Shown: positions 1 to 6,859, counted from the first letter of the stretch. The stretch: DNA of 8,666 nucleotides from Alphaproteobacteria bacterium (GCA_029937205.1 JAPYQV010000093.1:1-8666); one strand, 5' to 3'. A program made the numbers and translations. The notes: generated from the letters alone by a model not told the origin.

Positions 1-2
1 TC

Positions 3-125
3 GGCGACGACGCCGTCTACGCCAAACGCGATCCACTGTGCGAATTCCCGCACAATCCGCCGGCGCTAGAAGATGGCGAACCGCTGAGGAACGCCCCGGA
101 CGACTTCCCTCTTGTTTGGCCATAA
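3..125 (+). CDS. C-terminal fragment of an unrecognised protein
   Basis: The frame is open from the window edge to a TAA at 123-125, giving the last 40 residues of a longer protein. Almost every third codon position is G or C, as in the confident genes nearby, so it is very likely coding. The tail is rich in Pro and acidic residues (it includes CEFPHNPPALEDGEP and ends DDFPLVWP). I do not recognise the family and no domain motif is visible in so short a piece. The stop codon sits inside the left arm of the hairpin at 118-147, so the mRNA ends in a stem-loop directly at the stop. It converges with the antiporter gene across the repeat-bearing gap. Confidence 0.7.
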   Translation, partial: GDDAVYAKRDPLCEFPHNPPALEDGEPLRNAPDDFPLVWP

Positions 126-147
126 TTAGGTAAACCTAATTATGGCC
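118..147 (+). terminator. Perfect 13-bp stem-loop overlapping a stop codon
   Basis: The arm GGCCATAATTAGG (118-130) pairs perfectly with 135-147 around the loop TAAA. The TAA stop of the upstream gene (123-125) lies in the left arm. No T-run follows on either strand, so this is not a classical intrinsic terminator. It may end transcription inefficiently or protect the mRNA 3' end. The repeat copy at 149-191 begins one base later. Confidence 0.6.
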
Positions 148-148
148 G

Positions 149-191
149 CCCTCAAACGCCGGGCGGCCACATCCGTGGCCTTGGCTACCTC
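149..191 (+). repeat. Dispersed 43-bp intergenic repeat, copy A
   Basis: It begins CCCTCAAACGCCGGGCGG and ends CTTGGCTACCTC. It matches the copy at 6811-6853 (opposite strand) at 38 of 43 positions, and the copy at 6743-6781 at 37 of 39. An internal hairpin is visible: GGCCAC (165-170) and GTGGCC (175-180) around ATCC. It lies downstream of the plus-strand gene ending at 125, in the direction of its transcription. It is not coding in any convincing frame. Confidence 0.8.
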
Positions 192-204
192 TCATTTGTT
201 CGGT

Positions 205-246
205 CCCTCAAACGCTGGGCGGACGCGACCGCCCGGCGTTTGAGGG
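205..246. repeat. Repeat copy B: two 18-bp repeat ends as an inverted pair
   Basis: CCCTCAAACGCTGGGCGG (205-222) and CCGCCCGGCGTTTGAGGG (229-246) form an 18-bp stem with a single G-T wobble around a six-base loop. The right side (223-246) matches the end of the copy at 6811-6853 at 23 of 24 bases. The structure therefore looks like two head ends of the repeat family facing each other. It lies 29 bases past the antiporter stop and could act as a bidirectional terminator between convergent genes, although no T-run follows on either side. Confidence 0.75.
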
Positions 247-275
247 ATCAAACAAAAAGAGAGATCGTAATTCGC

Positions 276-1535
<1,260 letters not shown>

Positions 1536-1563
1536 GTGTATTTGGCCTAGGTCAGTGGATTAT

Positions 1564-1588
1564 GATTGCGGATTAGGATTGCGGATTA
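1564..1588. repeat. Short tandem duplication at the DUF3291 stop codon
   Basis: GATTGCGGATTA occurs at 1564-1575 and again at 1577-1588, separated by one G, a tandem unit of 13 bp. It spans the stop codon of the DUF3291 gene (TAA at 1575-1573 on the minus strand), so the last few codons and the adjacent gap are duplicated copies. This is probably slippage of no functional weight. Confidence 0.75.
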
Positions 1589-2049
1589 TTACGGGACTGC
1601 GTCGGCGAAAAGCGTTGCTTGATGGTAAAGGCATGGTCGCTCGGGCCATGTTGACGCAAGTGTTCGAGCCGCGCCACGCCCTCGCCGGCGCCCGGAATAT
1701 GGCCGGCATCAACCCACCAGAGGGCGAGAAAAGCTTCGCGCGGCGCTTCGAACCATTGTTTGCGGTCGCGCAGCAGCTCGGCATGGGCGCTGCGGTAGGA
1801 AAAATCGAACAAGGCGTCGATGCTTTGCCAAACCGACATGTTGATGAGGCTATTGTCATCCGCGTAAGCATTGATCGCGGTCGCGTCGCCGCTCTCGTCC
1901 TGCAGGCGCCAGACGAAACCGGGTGCTGTGTCCGCCAGAGCATTTACTTCCTCAAGCCGGGCGACAAAGGACGCCATCTCGAGGTGGTCCAGCGGGTAGC
2001 GCAGGGTGGCAATATTGATTTGCGCCAAATGATATTCAGCTTCGCTCAT
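1573..2049 (-). CDS. DUF3291 domain protein
   Basis: This is a 158-residue protein of the DUF3291 family, a group of small cytoplasmic proteins resembling antibiotic-biosynthesis-monooxygenase-like ferredoxin folds, with no established reaction. The typical opening HLAQINIATLRYPLD (7-21), the PGFVWRLQ core (43-50), the MSVWQSIDALFDFSYRSAH block (71-89) and a WWVDAGHIP segment (111-119) are all present, so the domain is complete. I chose the ATG at 2047-2049 because AGGAA stands six bases upstream. A longer frame back to 2079 adds ten residues with no family character. The 3' end carries a 13-bp tandem duplication that includes the stop. It is divergent from the TIM-barrel gene and precedes the antiporter by 37 bases, so it is probably the first gene of a two-gene unit. 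Confidence 0.85.
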   Translation of the reverse strand: MSEAEYHLAQINIATLRYPLDHLEMASFVARLEEVNALADTAPGFVWRLQDESGDATAINAYADDNSLINMSVWQSIDALFDFSYRSAHAELLRDRKQWFEAPREAFLALWWVDAGHIPGAGEGVARLEHLRQHGPSDHAFTIKQRFSPTQSRNNPQS

Positions 2050-2064
2050 GCAATCTTCCTTTTC

Positions 2065-2088
2065 GCGCCAGCATATCACCTCTGGCGC
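2065..2088. promoter_or_regulatory. Operator-like inverted repeat in the divergent intergenic region
   Basis: GCGCCAG (2065-2071) and CTGGCGC (2082-2088) form a perfect 7-bp inverted repeat with a 10-base spacer. It lies in the 105-base gap between the divergent DUF3291 and TIM-barrel genes. The size and symmetry fit a binding site for a dimeric helix-turn-helix regulator. The -10-like hexamers TAGAAT (2105-2110) and TATATT (2115-2120) lie just downstream for the plus-strand operon, but no convincing -35 accompanies them. No regulator gene is in the window. Confidence 0.4.
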
Positions 2089-2154
2089 CTCCGGTAGCGT
2101 CGAGTAGAATCAAATATATTGGATTCCGGCGCGAACAGGATTCGGAGATAGCGG

Positions 2155-3390
2155 ATGTATAAAGGCATGTACACCTATGCCTGGGACTTGAACGAAGAGG
2201 GCGTGGAGAATGTGGTGGCGCGCTATCGCGATTGCGGTATCAACACCATCACCCTGGCCGCCAGTTACCACGCTGGCAAATTTCTCCGCCCTCACGCGCG
2301 CAAGCGCCGGGTCTATTTTCCCGAGGACGGCACTGTTTACTTCATGCCGCGCCAGGAGCGTTACAACGCCATCCATCCGATCATGAACAGCGTCTTGGCC
2401 GAGCATGATTTCCTCGACGAGCTGCGTGTCACCGCGCCCGATTTCAAGCGCGTCGCCTGGACGGTTTGCCTGCACAATACGGAACTCGGCAAGCGCCACC
2501 CGGAATACACCGTGCGCAACGCCTACGGCGACCCCTATCATTACAACCTCTGCCCGGCTTTCGAGGAAGTGCAGGAATATGTCGCCACGCTCTGCGCCGA
2601 CATGGCCGAGCTCTATGAGCTCGACGGCATCGCGCTGGAAACGCCGGGTTTCCTGCCCTACGACCATGGCTTCCATCACGAATTCTCGCTGCTGCCGCTC
2701 AATCGCTGGGTTAAATGGCTGTTAGGCTTATGTTTTTCCGATGCCTCTGTGGCGGGCGCCGCGAAGACGGGCATCGATATGGTGCGCCTGCGCCAGCAAA
2801 CATGCGATTCGATCGATCAATTCTTTGACCACGCCAAGGCGGTGCCGGACGAGGTCGCGTTTGAATGGTGGATCGCCGACCTGGTAATGGACCCGGAATG
2901 GGTGGCGTTCCTGAACTGGCGCTGCACGGTGGTAAGCGATCTGGTGGCGCGCGTTCGCGAGGCGGTACCGAAGGAGACCGAGCTCGCCGTGATCCCCACG
3001 GTACAGCGGCCCACGGCCGCGTCGTGGATGGAGGGCAGCGATTTGAAGCGCCTCGCCGAGGTCGCGGATGCCCTTGAAGTGCCGGCCTATGAGCCAAGCG
3101 CCGAGGCGGCGTTGATCGACGCCTGGGATGTGCGCCGCCGCGTCGGCCCCGATGCCAAGCTTAATTTTATCCTGCGCCCAACCTATCCCGATCTCGTCAA
3201 CGGGGCTGAGACGGTGGCGGCGGCGAAAGATCTGAAAGAGGCGGGCGCGGCCGGCCTCGCGTTCTATAATTACGGCCATATGGCGCTCAGCGCGCTCGAT
3301 CATGTGCGCGACGCGCTTGCCGTTTTTGATCCGGACGGCCATCCGGATGGCGATCCAGATGGCGCGGCACAGCAGGGAGAAAGTTCGTGA
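2155..3390 (+). CDS. Uncharacterised TIM-barrel (glycoside-hydrolase-like) protein
   Basis: This is a 411-residue soluble protein without a signal peptide, so probably cytoplasmic. The alternating strand/helix pattern suggests a (beta/alpha)8 barrel like the hypothetical glycosyl-hydrolase families: MYTYAW (5-10), INTITLAASYHAGKF (29-43), VAWTVCLHN (100-108), GDPYHYNLCP (125-134), DGIALETPG (157-165), HGFHHEF (171-177), FEWW (236-239), VPAYEPS (309-315) and LAFYNYGH (368-375). E162 and E313 sit at strand ends where barrel hydrolases or isomerases place acidic catalysts, but assigning them is inference. GGAG at 2144-2147 sits seven bases before the chosen ATG. The C-terminus carries a tetrapeptide repeat (DPDG HPDG DPDG, 392-403). 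The stop overlaps the SDR start in a GTGA junction, so both are one operon. A role in uptake-linked sugar or polyol breakdown is plausible but unproven. Confidence 0.85.
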   Translation: MYKGMYTYAWDLNEEGVENVVARYRDCGINTITLAASYHAGKFLRPHARKRRVYFPEDGTVYFMPRQERYNAIHPIMNSVLAEHDFLDELRVTAPDFKRVAWTVCLHNTELGKRHPEYTVRNAYGDPYHYNLCPAFEEVQEYVATLCADMAELYELDGIALETPGFLPYDHGFHHEFSLLPLNRWVKWLLGLCFSDASVAGAAKTGIDMVRLRQQTCDSIDQFFDHAKAVPDEVAFEWWIADLVMDPEWVAFLNWRCTVVSDLVARVREAVPKETELAVIPTVQRPTAASWMEGSDLKRLAEVADALEVPAYEPSAEAALIDAWDVRRRVGPDAKLNFILRPTYPDLVNGAETVAAAKDLKEAGAAGLAFYNYGHMALSALDHVRDALAVFDPDGHPDGDPDGAAQQGESS

Positions 3391-4178
3391 AACGCTACGA
3401 AGAAAAAATAGTGATGGTCACCGGCGGCGGCGGCGGCATTGGCCGCGCCATTTGCCTGCGCCTTTCAAGCGAGGGCGCCGCCATCGCCGTGTTGGAAAAG
3501 AATGACGAGACAGCAGCAGAGACGGTGCGCCAGGTCGAGGCCGCGGGCGGCCGTGCCGCGGCGGTCCACGCCGATATCACCGATTGGGACTCGGTCCAAA
3601 ACGGCGTGACGGAGGCCGAGCAGGCGCTCGGTCCGCTCGACGGCCTGATCAACAATGCCGGCTGGGCACAACGCGGCAATATCGAAGACACCGCGCCTGA
3701 GGATTGGGACAAGGAGATCGCCGTCAATCTGCGCGGCCATTTTCTCTGTGCGAAGGCAATGATTCCGGGCATGGTCTCGCGTGGTAAGGGCGTGATCGTC
3801 AATATCGGCTCGGTCAACGGCATGGTCTATCTCGGTAATCCCGGCTATAGCGCTGCCAAGGCCGCGCTCTACAGTCTGACCCAGTCGCTCTCCAGCGAAT
3901 ATGGCCCAAAGGGCATCCGCACCAACATGGTGTCGCCCGGCACCGTCGAAACCGATATCGAGTCCTGGCGAATCCGGCGCCAAAAGAACCCGGAAATTTT
4001 CGATGTTTTGGCGCGCTGGTACCCGGTCGGCCGCGTCGGCCAACCCGAAGACATCGCCGCCGCCGTCGCCTACATCGCCGCGGATGAGGCGGCCTTCGTC
4101 AACGGCACCAATTTGGTCGTCGACGGCGGCCTGACAGCGAGCATGAACCCGATGATCGAGGAATTTGTGCTGGAGTAG
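3387..4178 (+). CDS. Short-chain dehydrogenase/reductase (classical SDR)
   Basis: This is a 263-residue NAD(P)-dependent oxidoreductase of the classical SDR family. It has the Rossmann cofactor loop TGGGGGIG (12-19), NNAG (89-92) and a complete catalytic tetrad N114, S142, Y154 and K158 (YSAAK). The C-terminus contains the usual VNGTNLVVDGG near 238-248. An acidic residue after beta-2 (E37, in VLEKND) favours NAD+ over NADP+. The start is GTG at 3387: GGGAG at 3375-3379 is seven bases upstream, and the next in-frame ATG would delete beta-1. The GTGA overlap with the TIM-barrel gene implies coupled translation and a shared pathway, likely oxidation of a hydroxyl in a sugar, polyol or hydroxy acid. 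The substrate cannot be read from the sequence. It ends convergently 30 bases from the toxin gene with no visible terminator. Confidence 0.92.
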   Translation: MKRYEEKIVMVTGGGGGIGRAICLRLSSEGAAIAVLEKNDETAAETVRQVEAAGGRAAAVHADITDWDSVQNGVTEAEQALGPLDGLINNAGWAQRGNIEDTAPEDWDKEIAVNLRGHFLCAKAMIPGMVSRGKGVIVNIGSVNGMVYLGNPGYSAAKAALYSLTQSLSSEYGPKGIRTNMVSPGTVETDIESWRIRRQKNPEIFDVLARWYPVGRVGQPEDIAAAVAYIAADEAAFVNGTNLVVDGGLTASMNPMIEEFVLE

Positions 4179-4208
4179 GGGGTGAAGATTGCTGCGGCGA
4201 AGCGTTTG

Positions 4209-4622
4209 TTATTGCGTTTGGCCATCAAATGGATTGACGAGATTCACTCCAAAGTCGCGAAAATCGCGAGTATTCCGGGTCGCCACTGTCAGCTCGTGAA
4301 TGATCGCCGTGGCGGCGATCATGGCATCCTCAATTAGTGTGTCGGATTTACGATGTTTGAGCCGTGCCCATTCTCTGAATGCGGCGCCGTCCATTGGCAA
4401 AATGCCGTAGCTCGCGACGACCTGGTCGAGCCAGGCTTCCAGCTCTCGCGCTTTGGCCGCATCCTGCTCGCGGGTGATTTCGATACCTGCCTGTATCTCA
4501 CCGACCGTGACCGCGGATAGAAAAAGCTGATCCGCCGGCACATCCGCAATCCAGTTCAGAACTGCCCCATGCGGCTTTCGGCGCCGCAACTCCGATACGA
4601 TGTTGGTGTCGAGAAGGAACAC
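4209..4622 (-). CDS. vapC: PIN-domain ribonuclease toxin (VapC/FitB type)
   Basis: This is a 137-residue PIN domain, the toxin half of a type II toxin-antitoxin module. Such proteins are Mg2+-dependent RNases that cut tRNA, rRNA or mRNA when the antitoxin is degraded. The acidic centre is visible: D5 (FLLDTNIVSEL opening), E42 (SAVTVGEIQAG), D99 (LIEDAMIAATA) and D120 in TRNTRDF (115-121). The length is typical. The start is GTG at 4622, giving MFLLDTN, three bases after the antitoxin stop, so translation is probably coupled. No key residue is missing and it looks functional. The true RNA target is unknown. The FitB-like wording of the N-terminus and the Phd-type partner fit the common Phd-PIN pairing. 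Confidence 0.92.
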   Translation of the reverse strand: MFLLDTNIVSELRRRKPHGAVLNWIADVPADQLFLSAVTVGEIQAGIEITREQDAAKARELEAWLDQVVASYGILPMDGAAFREWARLKHRKSDTLIEDAMIAATAIIHELTVATRNTRDFRDFGVNLVNPFDGQTQ

Positions 4623-4625
4623 GGA

Positions 4626-4886
4626 TTATTCGAAGACCGTTGCCGCCCGATGGCGATGCTTCATTCTGGGCGGTGTGAGGGCGTCGCTTCGCGCTTCCGG
4701 CGCAAGAAGCAGGTCCTTCAAGTTTGGCTTCGTCATATTCTCCAACCTGCGCCATTGTTCAATTGGGATGAGCACCGCCGCTTCGACGCCACGCTTGGTG
4801 ACGATTTGGGGGCCTTCAGTAATACTTGCTTCAAGAAACTCGCTAAAACGCGCTTTCGCGTCCTGAACCTGCCATGGTTTGCCCAT
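4626..4886 (-). CDS. Phd/YefM-family antitoxin
   Basis: This 86-residue protein would bind and neutralise the adjacent PIN toxin and repress its own promoter. The N-terminal Phd/YefM DNA-binding domain is clear: WQVQDAKARFSEFLE (5-19), then TEGPQIVTKRGVEAAVLIP (23-41) and EQWRRLE (43-49). The basic C-terminal part (residues 50-86) is the expected toxin-binding tail. I chose the ATG at 4884-4886 because GGAGG lies four bases upstream. A TTG frame start at 4904 would place this Shine-Dalgarno inside the gene and add six atypical residues. The gene is first in a two-gene operon, three bases ahead of the toxin, with its promoter and operator directly upstream. Confidence 0.9.
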   Translation of the reverse strand: MGKPWQVQDAKARFSEFLEASITEGPQIVTKRGVEAAVLIPIEQWRRLENMTKPNLKDLLLAPEARSDALTPPRMKHRHRAATVFE

Positions 4887-4907
4887 GCAACCTCCAACAT
4901 TCAATTC

Positions 4908-4942
4908 AGACTAGTTATATGACTAGTCTTAGCGGTGCGCAA
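4908..4942 (-). promoter_or_regulatory. Toxin-antitoxin promoter with palindromic operator
   Basis: On the minus strand, TTGCGC (4942-4937) and TATAAC (4919-4914) are separated by exactly 17 bases, a good -35/-10 pair placing transcription start about 21 bases before the antitoxin ATG. The -10 lies within a perfect 8-bp inverted repeat, AGACTAGT (4908-4915) and ACTAGTCT (4922-4929), with a six-base spacer. This is the geometry expected of a Phd-type autorepressor operator. The palindrome is directly visible; its use as an operator is inferred from the family. Confidence 0.65.
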
Positions 4943-5101
4943 GCGATAAACCCGTGGAGGAGTAGGGCGTAGCGAAGCACCATGTTACAGTGCGCATTGC
5001 ACGCGCCCCCGGATCATGGCCGATTTTGGCCGGCCAAATTACAAAACAATACCAATTTTTGTAAAATATAATTAATACGAAAATTAATTGTGAATTAGAT
5101 A
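4943..5101. other. Gap with an AT-rich island and small inverted repeats
   Basis: No gene is seen here. The left part is GC-rich and contains a 14-bp perfect palindrome, TTTGGCCGGCCAAA (5025-5038). From about 5035 the composition changes abruptly to very AT-rich, unlike the rest of the window. That stretch holds TTACAAAA (5039-5046) paired with TTTTGTAA (5057-5064), and AATTAAT (5070-5076) paired with ATTAATT (5083-5089). These hairpins sit just downstream of the thioesterase stop on its strand and may slow or end transcription, but no classical terminator is present. The island borders the toxin-antitoxin module and may mark an insertion boundary. Confidence 0.55.
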
Positions 5102-5533
5102 TTATCTCCGCGTCATCAGGGATCCCATACCGGCGGCGCAGAGGGTCTTCACGCCGTCCGCCACAGCGAAGACTTCACTCCGTACAACAGTGAGCGTGCG
5201 GCCCGATTTGACCACCTCGCCGCGGGCGATGATTTCCTCGCCGGCGGCCGGTGCGAGATAGTTGATTTTGAGCTCGACGGTGAGAATGTCGGCGCCGGCC
5301 TCAAACAATGTAAACGCCGCCAGGCCGCTTGCCACATCGGCGAGCGCGGCAACGGCGCCGCCATGCATGAAGCCGTTTTGTTGGCTTAACTCCGGGCGCG
5401 ATTTGAGATGCAGCGTGCAAAATCCCGGCGCGAACTTGCCCAGCTCCGCACTGATGTGGAGCATGAAATACTGGCGCGAATAGTTTTCGCGCACCACCGC
5501 TTCGAAATCCGGATTGCGCAGTTTAAGGTCCAT
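5102..5533 (-). CDS. PaaI-family hotdog-fold thioesterase
   Basis: This is a 143-residue single hotdog domain of the PaaI/YbgC-like group, which hydrolyses acyl- or aryl-CoA thioesters and acts as a homotetramer or dimer. The signature NGFMHGGAVAALADVASG (53-70) is present, with N53, HGG (57-59) and the catalytic-position acid D66. The second conserved block TVELKINYLAPA (85-96) is followed by the usual strand GRTLTVVRSEVF. The domain is full length. The start ATG at 5531-5533 has no recognisable Shine-Dalgarno; it lies 21 bases after the end of the Gfo/Idh frame (5555), so translation may have been coupled to that gene. With that frame now interrupted, expression may be reduced. An alternative internal start (M24) would remove conserved sequence. 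The substrate is unknown. Confidence 0.87.
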   Translation of the reverse strand: MDLKLRNPDFEAVVRENYSRQYFMLHISAELGKFAPGFCTLHLKSRPELSQQNGFMHGGAVAALADVASGLAAFTLFEAGADILTVELKINYLAPAAGEEIIARGEVVKSGRTLTVVRSEVFAVADGVKTLCAAGMGSLMTRR

Positions 5534-5554
5534 GGTTCGAACGCGAGCTGGCGG

Positions 5555-6631
5555 CTAGTCCAGGCGAACGATTTGGCCGGTATCGATGCTCTCCTGGGCG
5601 GCGATAACGATGCGCAGTTAATCGACGCCGTTCTGCATATGCTCGGTCAGGTCGACATCCTCATTGATCGCTTTCAGGAGATATTCCTGCTCGCGGTCGC
5701 ACAGTTCCTGATGGCCCGGCTCGTCGGCCATGTTGATCCACTCGTCCTCGTGCACGAAATTATTGTTCTCGTCAATCTCGCTCGAATGGCACAGCAGCGC
5801 GTTGGTCTTGGTGTGCGAATCGATATCGTCCGACGAGGTATGCTCGGCGCCGTCCTGCGGCACGACGATCGAGACCGAGCCTTCCGGGCCGACCACGTCT
5901 TTCACGAAAAACGCGGTCTCGCTCATCATCGGCCCCCAGCCGGCTTCGTACCAGCCGACCGAGCCGTCGTCGAATTCGACGTGCAGGTGGCCGTAATTCT
6001 GTACCTTGGTGGCGTCGGTGAGTTTGGCGCCCATGCCGTGCACCTTGATCGGCTTGGCGCCCGTCATCTGGCACATGACATCGACATAATGCACGCCGCA
6101 ATCGACGATCGGGGTGAGGGTCTGCATCAGATTGCGGTGCCAAATCCACGGATCGCCGCTCGATTGCTGATTGAGATTCATGCGCATGACGAGCGGCTTG
6201 CCGAGGCCCTGGGCACGGCGGATGAATTCCATCCAGGCCGGGTGGACACGGAGGATATAGCCGATTACCAGCTTTTTATTGGCGGCTTTCGCCATGTCGA
6301 CAATCTCTTGCGCATCGGCGATGTTTGCCGCCAACGGCTTCTCGGTAAAAACATGGCAGCCCGCATTGAACGCTTGGCGGCAGAAATCCGCATGGGTGTC
6401 GGGGTAGGTGTTGACCGAGACGACGTCCGGCTAGGTTTCGGCCAGGGCCTGGCTGAAATCGGTGAACTTGGGATAAGCGCCGAGTTCCTCCGGCAGCTTC
6501 TTGCGGTCATGAATGCCGGGGCTGCACAGGCCGACGATTTCGAAGCCGTCAATCTTATGATAGGCCAGCGCATGGCTCCGTCCCATATTGCCGACGCCGA
6601 GCACCAATACTTTATGTGCACCATTTGCCAT
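5555..6631 (-). pseudogene. Gfo/Idh/MocA oxidoreductase frame with two in-frame stops
   Basis: One reading frame of 358 codon positions plus a final TAG encodes an NAD(P)-dependent sugar/polyol dehydrogenase of the Gfo/Idh/MocA family. The Rossmann motif GVGNMG (12-17) is followed by TYPDTH (75-80), TEKPLA (96-101) with K98, and the C-terminal-domain D177-x-x-x-H181 pattern (DCGVHYVD). Two nonsense codons interrupt it: TAG at 6433-6431 (codon 67, between ALAET and PDVVSVNTYPDTH) and TAA at 5620-5618 (codon 338, before LRIVIAAQESIDTGQIVRLD). Family sequence continues in the same frame across both, so there is no frameshift. A strong GGGGGAG Shine-Dalgarno stands six bases before the ATG. The first stop separates most of the nucleotide-binding fold from the catalytic part, so the product should be inactive unless stops are read through. 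Sequencing or assembly error remains possible. The thioesterase follows on the same strand. Confidence 0.85.
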
Positions 6632-6668
6632 GATTTTCTCCCCCTAAATTTTTTCGTTGCCTGCAATT

Positions 6669-6697
6669 AATCTACACGTCTCGCCCTTGGGCGTTAA
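6669..6697 (-). promoter_or_regulatory. Possible promoter of the Gfo/Idh-thioesterase unit
   Basis: On the minus strand, TTAACG (6697-6692) and TAGATT (6674-6669) each match four of six consensus bases and are 17 bases apart, about 38 bases upstream of the ATG. The spacer contains the small palindrome CGCCC-TT-GGGCG (6682-6693), which could be an operator. This is a weak motif match only. Confidence 0.3.
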
Positions 6698-6708
6698 GTA
6701 CCGTGATT

Positions 6709-6731
6709 CCAGAATGCATAATGCATTCTGG
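6709..6731. repeat. Perfect 11-bp palindrome upstream of the Gfo/Idh frame
   Basis: CCAGAATGCAT (6709-6719) and ATGCATTCTGG (6721-6731) are perfect inverted repeats about a single A. As a hairpin, nine pairs with a five-base loop are possible. It lies between the candidate promoter and repeat copy C. It could be an operator for the Gfo/Idh unit or the last stem-loop of the repeat array downstream of the D-aminoacylase gene. No T-run is present. Confidence 0.6.
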
Positions 6732-6742
6732 CAAGCGCGCCC

Positions 6743-6781
6743 TAGCCAAGGCTACGGATGTGGCCGCCCGGCGTCTGAGGG
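6743..6781 (-). repeat. Dispersed intergenic repeat, copy C
   Basis: Read on the minus strand it begins CCCTCAGACGCCGGGCGG and ends CCTTGGCTA. It differs from copy A (149-187) at only two of 39 positions but lacks the terminal CCTC. It lies in tandem with copy D, 29 bases further along in the direction of transcription of the D-aminoacylase operon. Confidence 0.8.
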
Positions 6782-6810
6782 TCTTTGGACATGAGCGCCC
6801 GAGTTAATAC

Positions 6811-6853
6811 GAGGTAGCCAAGGGAGCGGATGCGACCGCCCGGCGTTTGAGGG
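6811..6853 (-). repeat. Dispersed intergenic repeat, copy D
   Basis: This full 43-bp copy on the minus strand begins CCCTCAAACGCCGGGCGG and ends CTTGGCTACCTC. It matches copy A at 38 of 43 positions, and the differences cluster between bases 19 and 30. Its CCCTCAAA end faces the hairpin at 6860-6885 and the D-aminoacylase stop, the same order (gene, hairpin, repeat) seen at 118-191. Confidence 0.8.
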
Positions 6854-6859
6854 CTGATA

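Noticed and set aside
2050..2079. Ten-residue N-terminal extension of the DUF3291 protein
   Set aside because: It would place the AGGAA Shine-Dalgarno inside the gene, and the added residues do not fit the family start.
2728..4043. Long minus-strand frames opposite the barrel and SDR genes (2728-3342 and 3465-4043)
   Set aside because: No recognisable domains or ribosome-binding sites; both are opposite genes with clear coding signatures.
4887..4904. TTG start adding six residues to the antitoxin
   Set aside because: It has no ribosome-binding site of its own and would bury the GGAGG that serves the ATG at 4886.
5618..6433. Stop-codon reassignment or selenocysteine/pyrrolysine recoding in the Gfo/Idh frame
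   Set aside because: One stop is TAG and the other TAA, and both codons end normal genes here. Neither is TGA, and no recoding stem-loop is evident.
5408..6670. 420-residue plus-strand frame opposite the Gfo/Idh and thioesterase genes
   Set aside because: It is uninterrupted and so tempting because the minus-strand gene is broken. However, its composition is shadow-like, while the minus strand carries Gfo/Idh motifs, a strong Shine-Dalgarno and the hotdog signature.
6743..6853. CRISPR array
   Set aside because: Only two tandem copies are present in this gap, one of them incomplete, and the other locus has an inverted arrangement. There is no regular spacer series and no cas gene.
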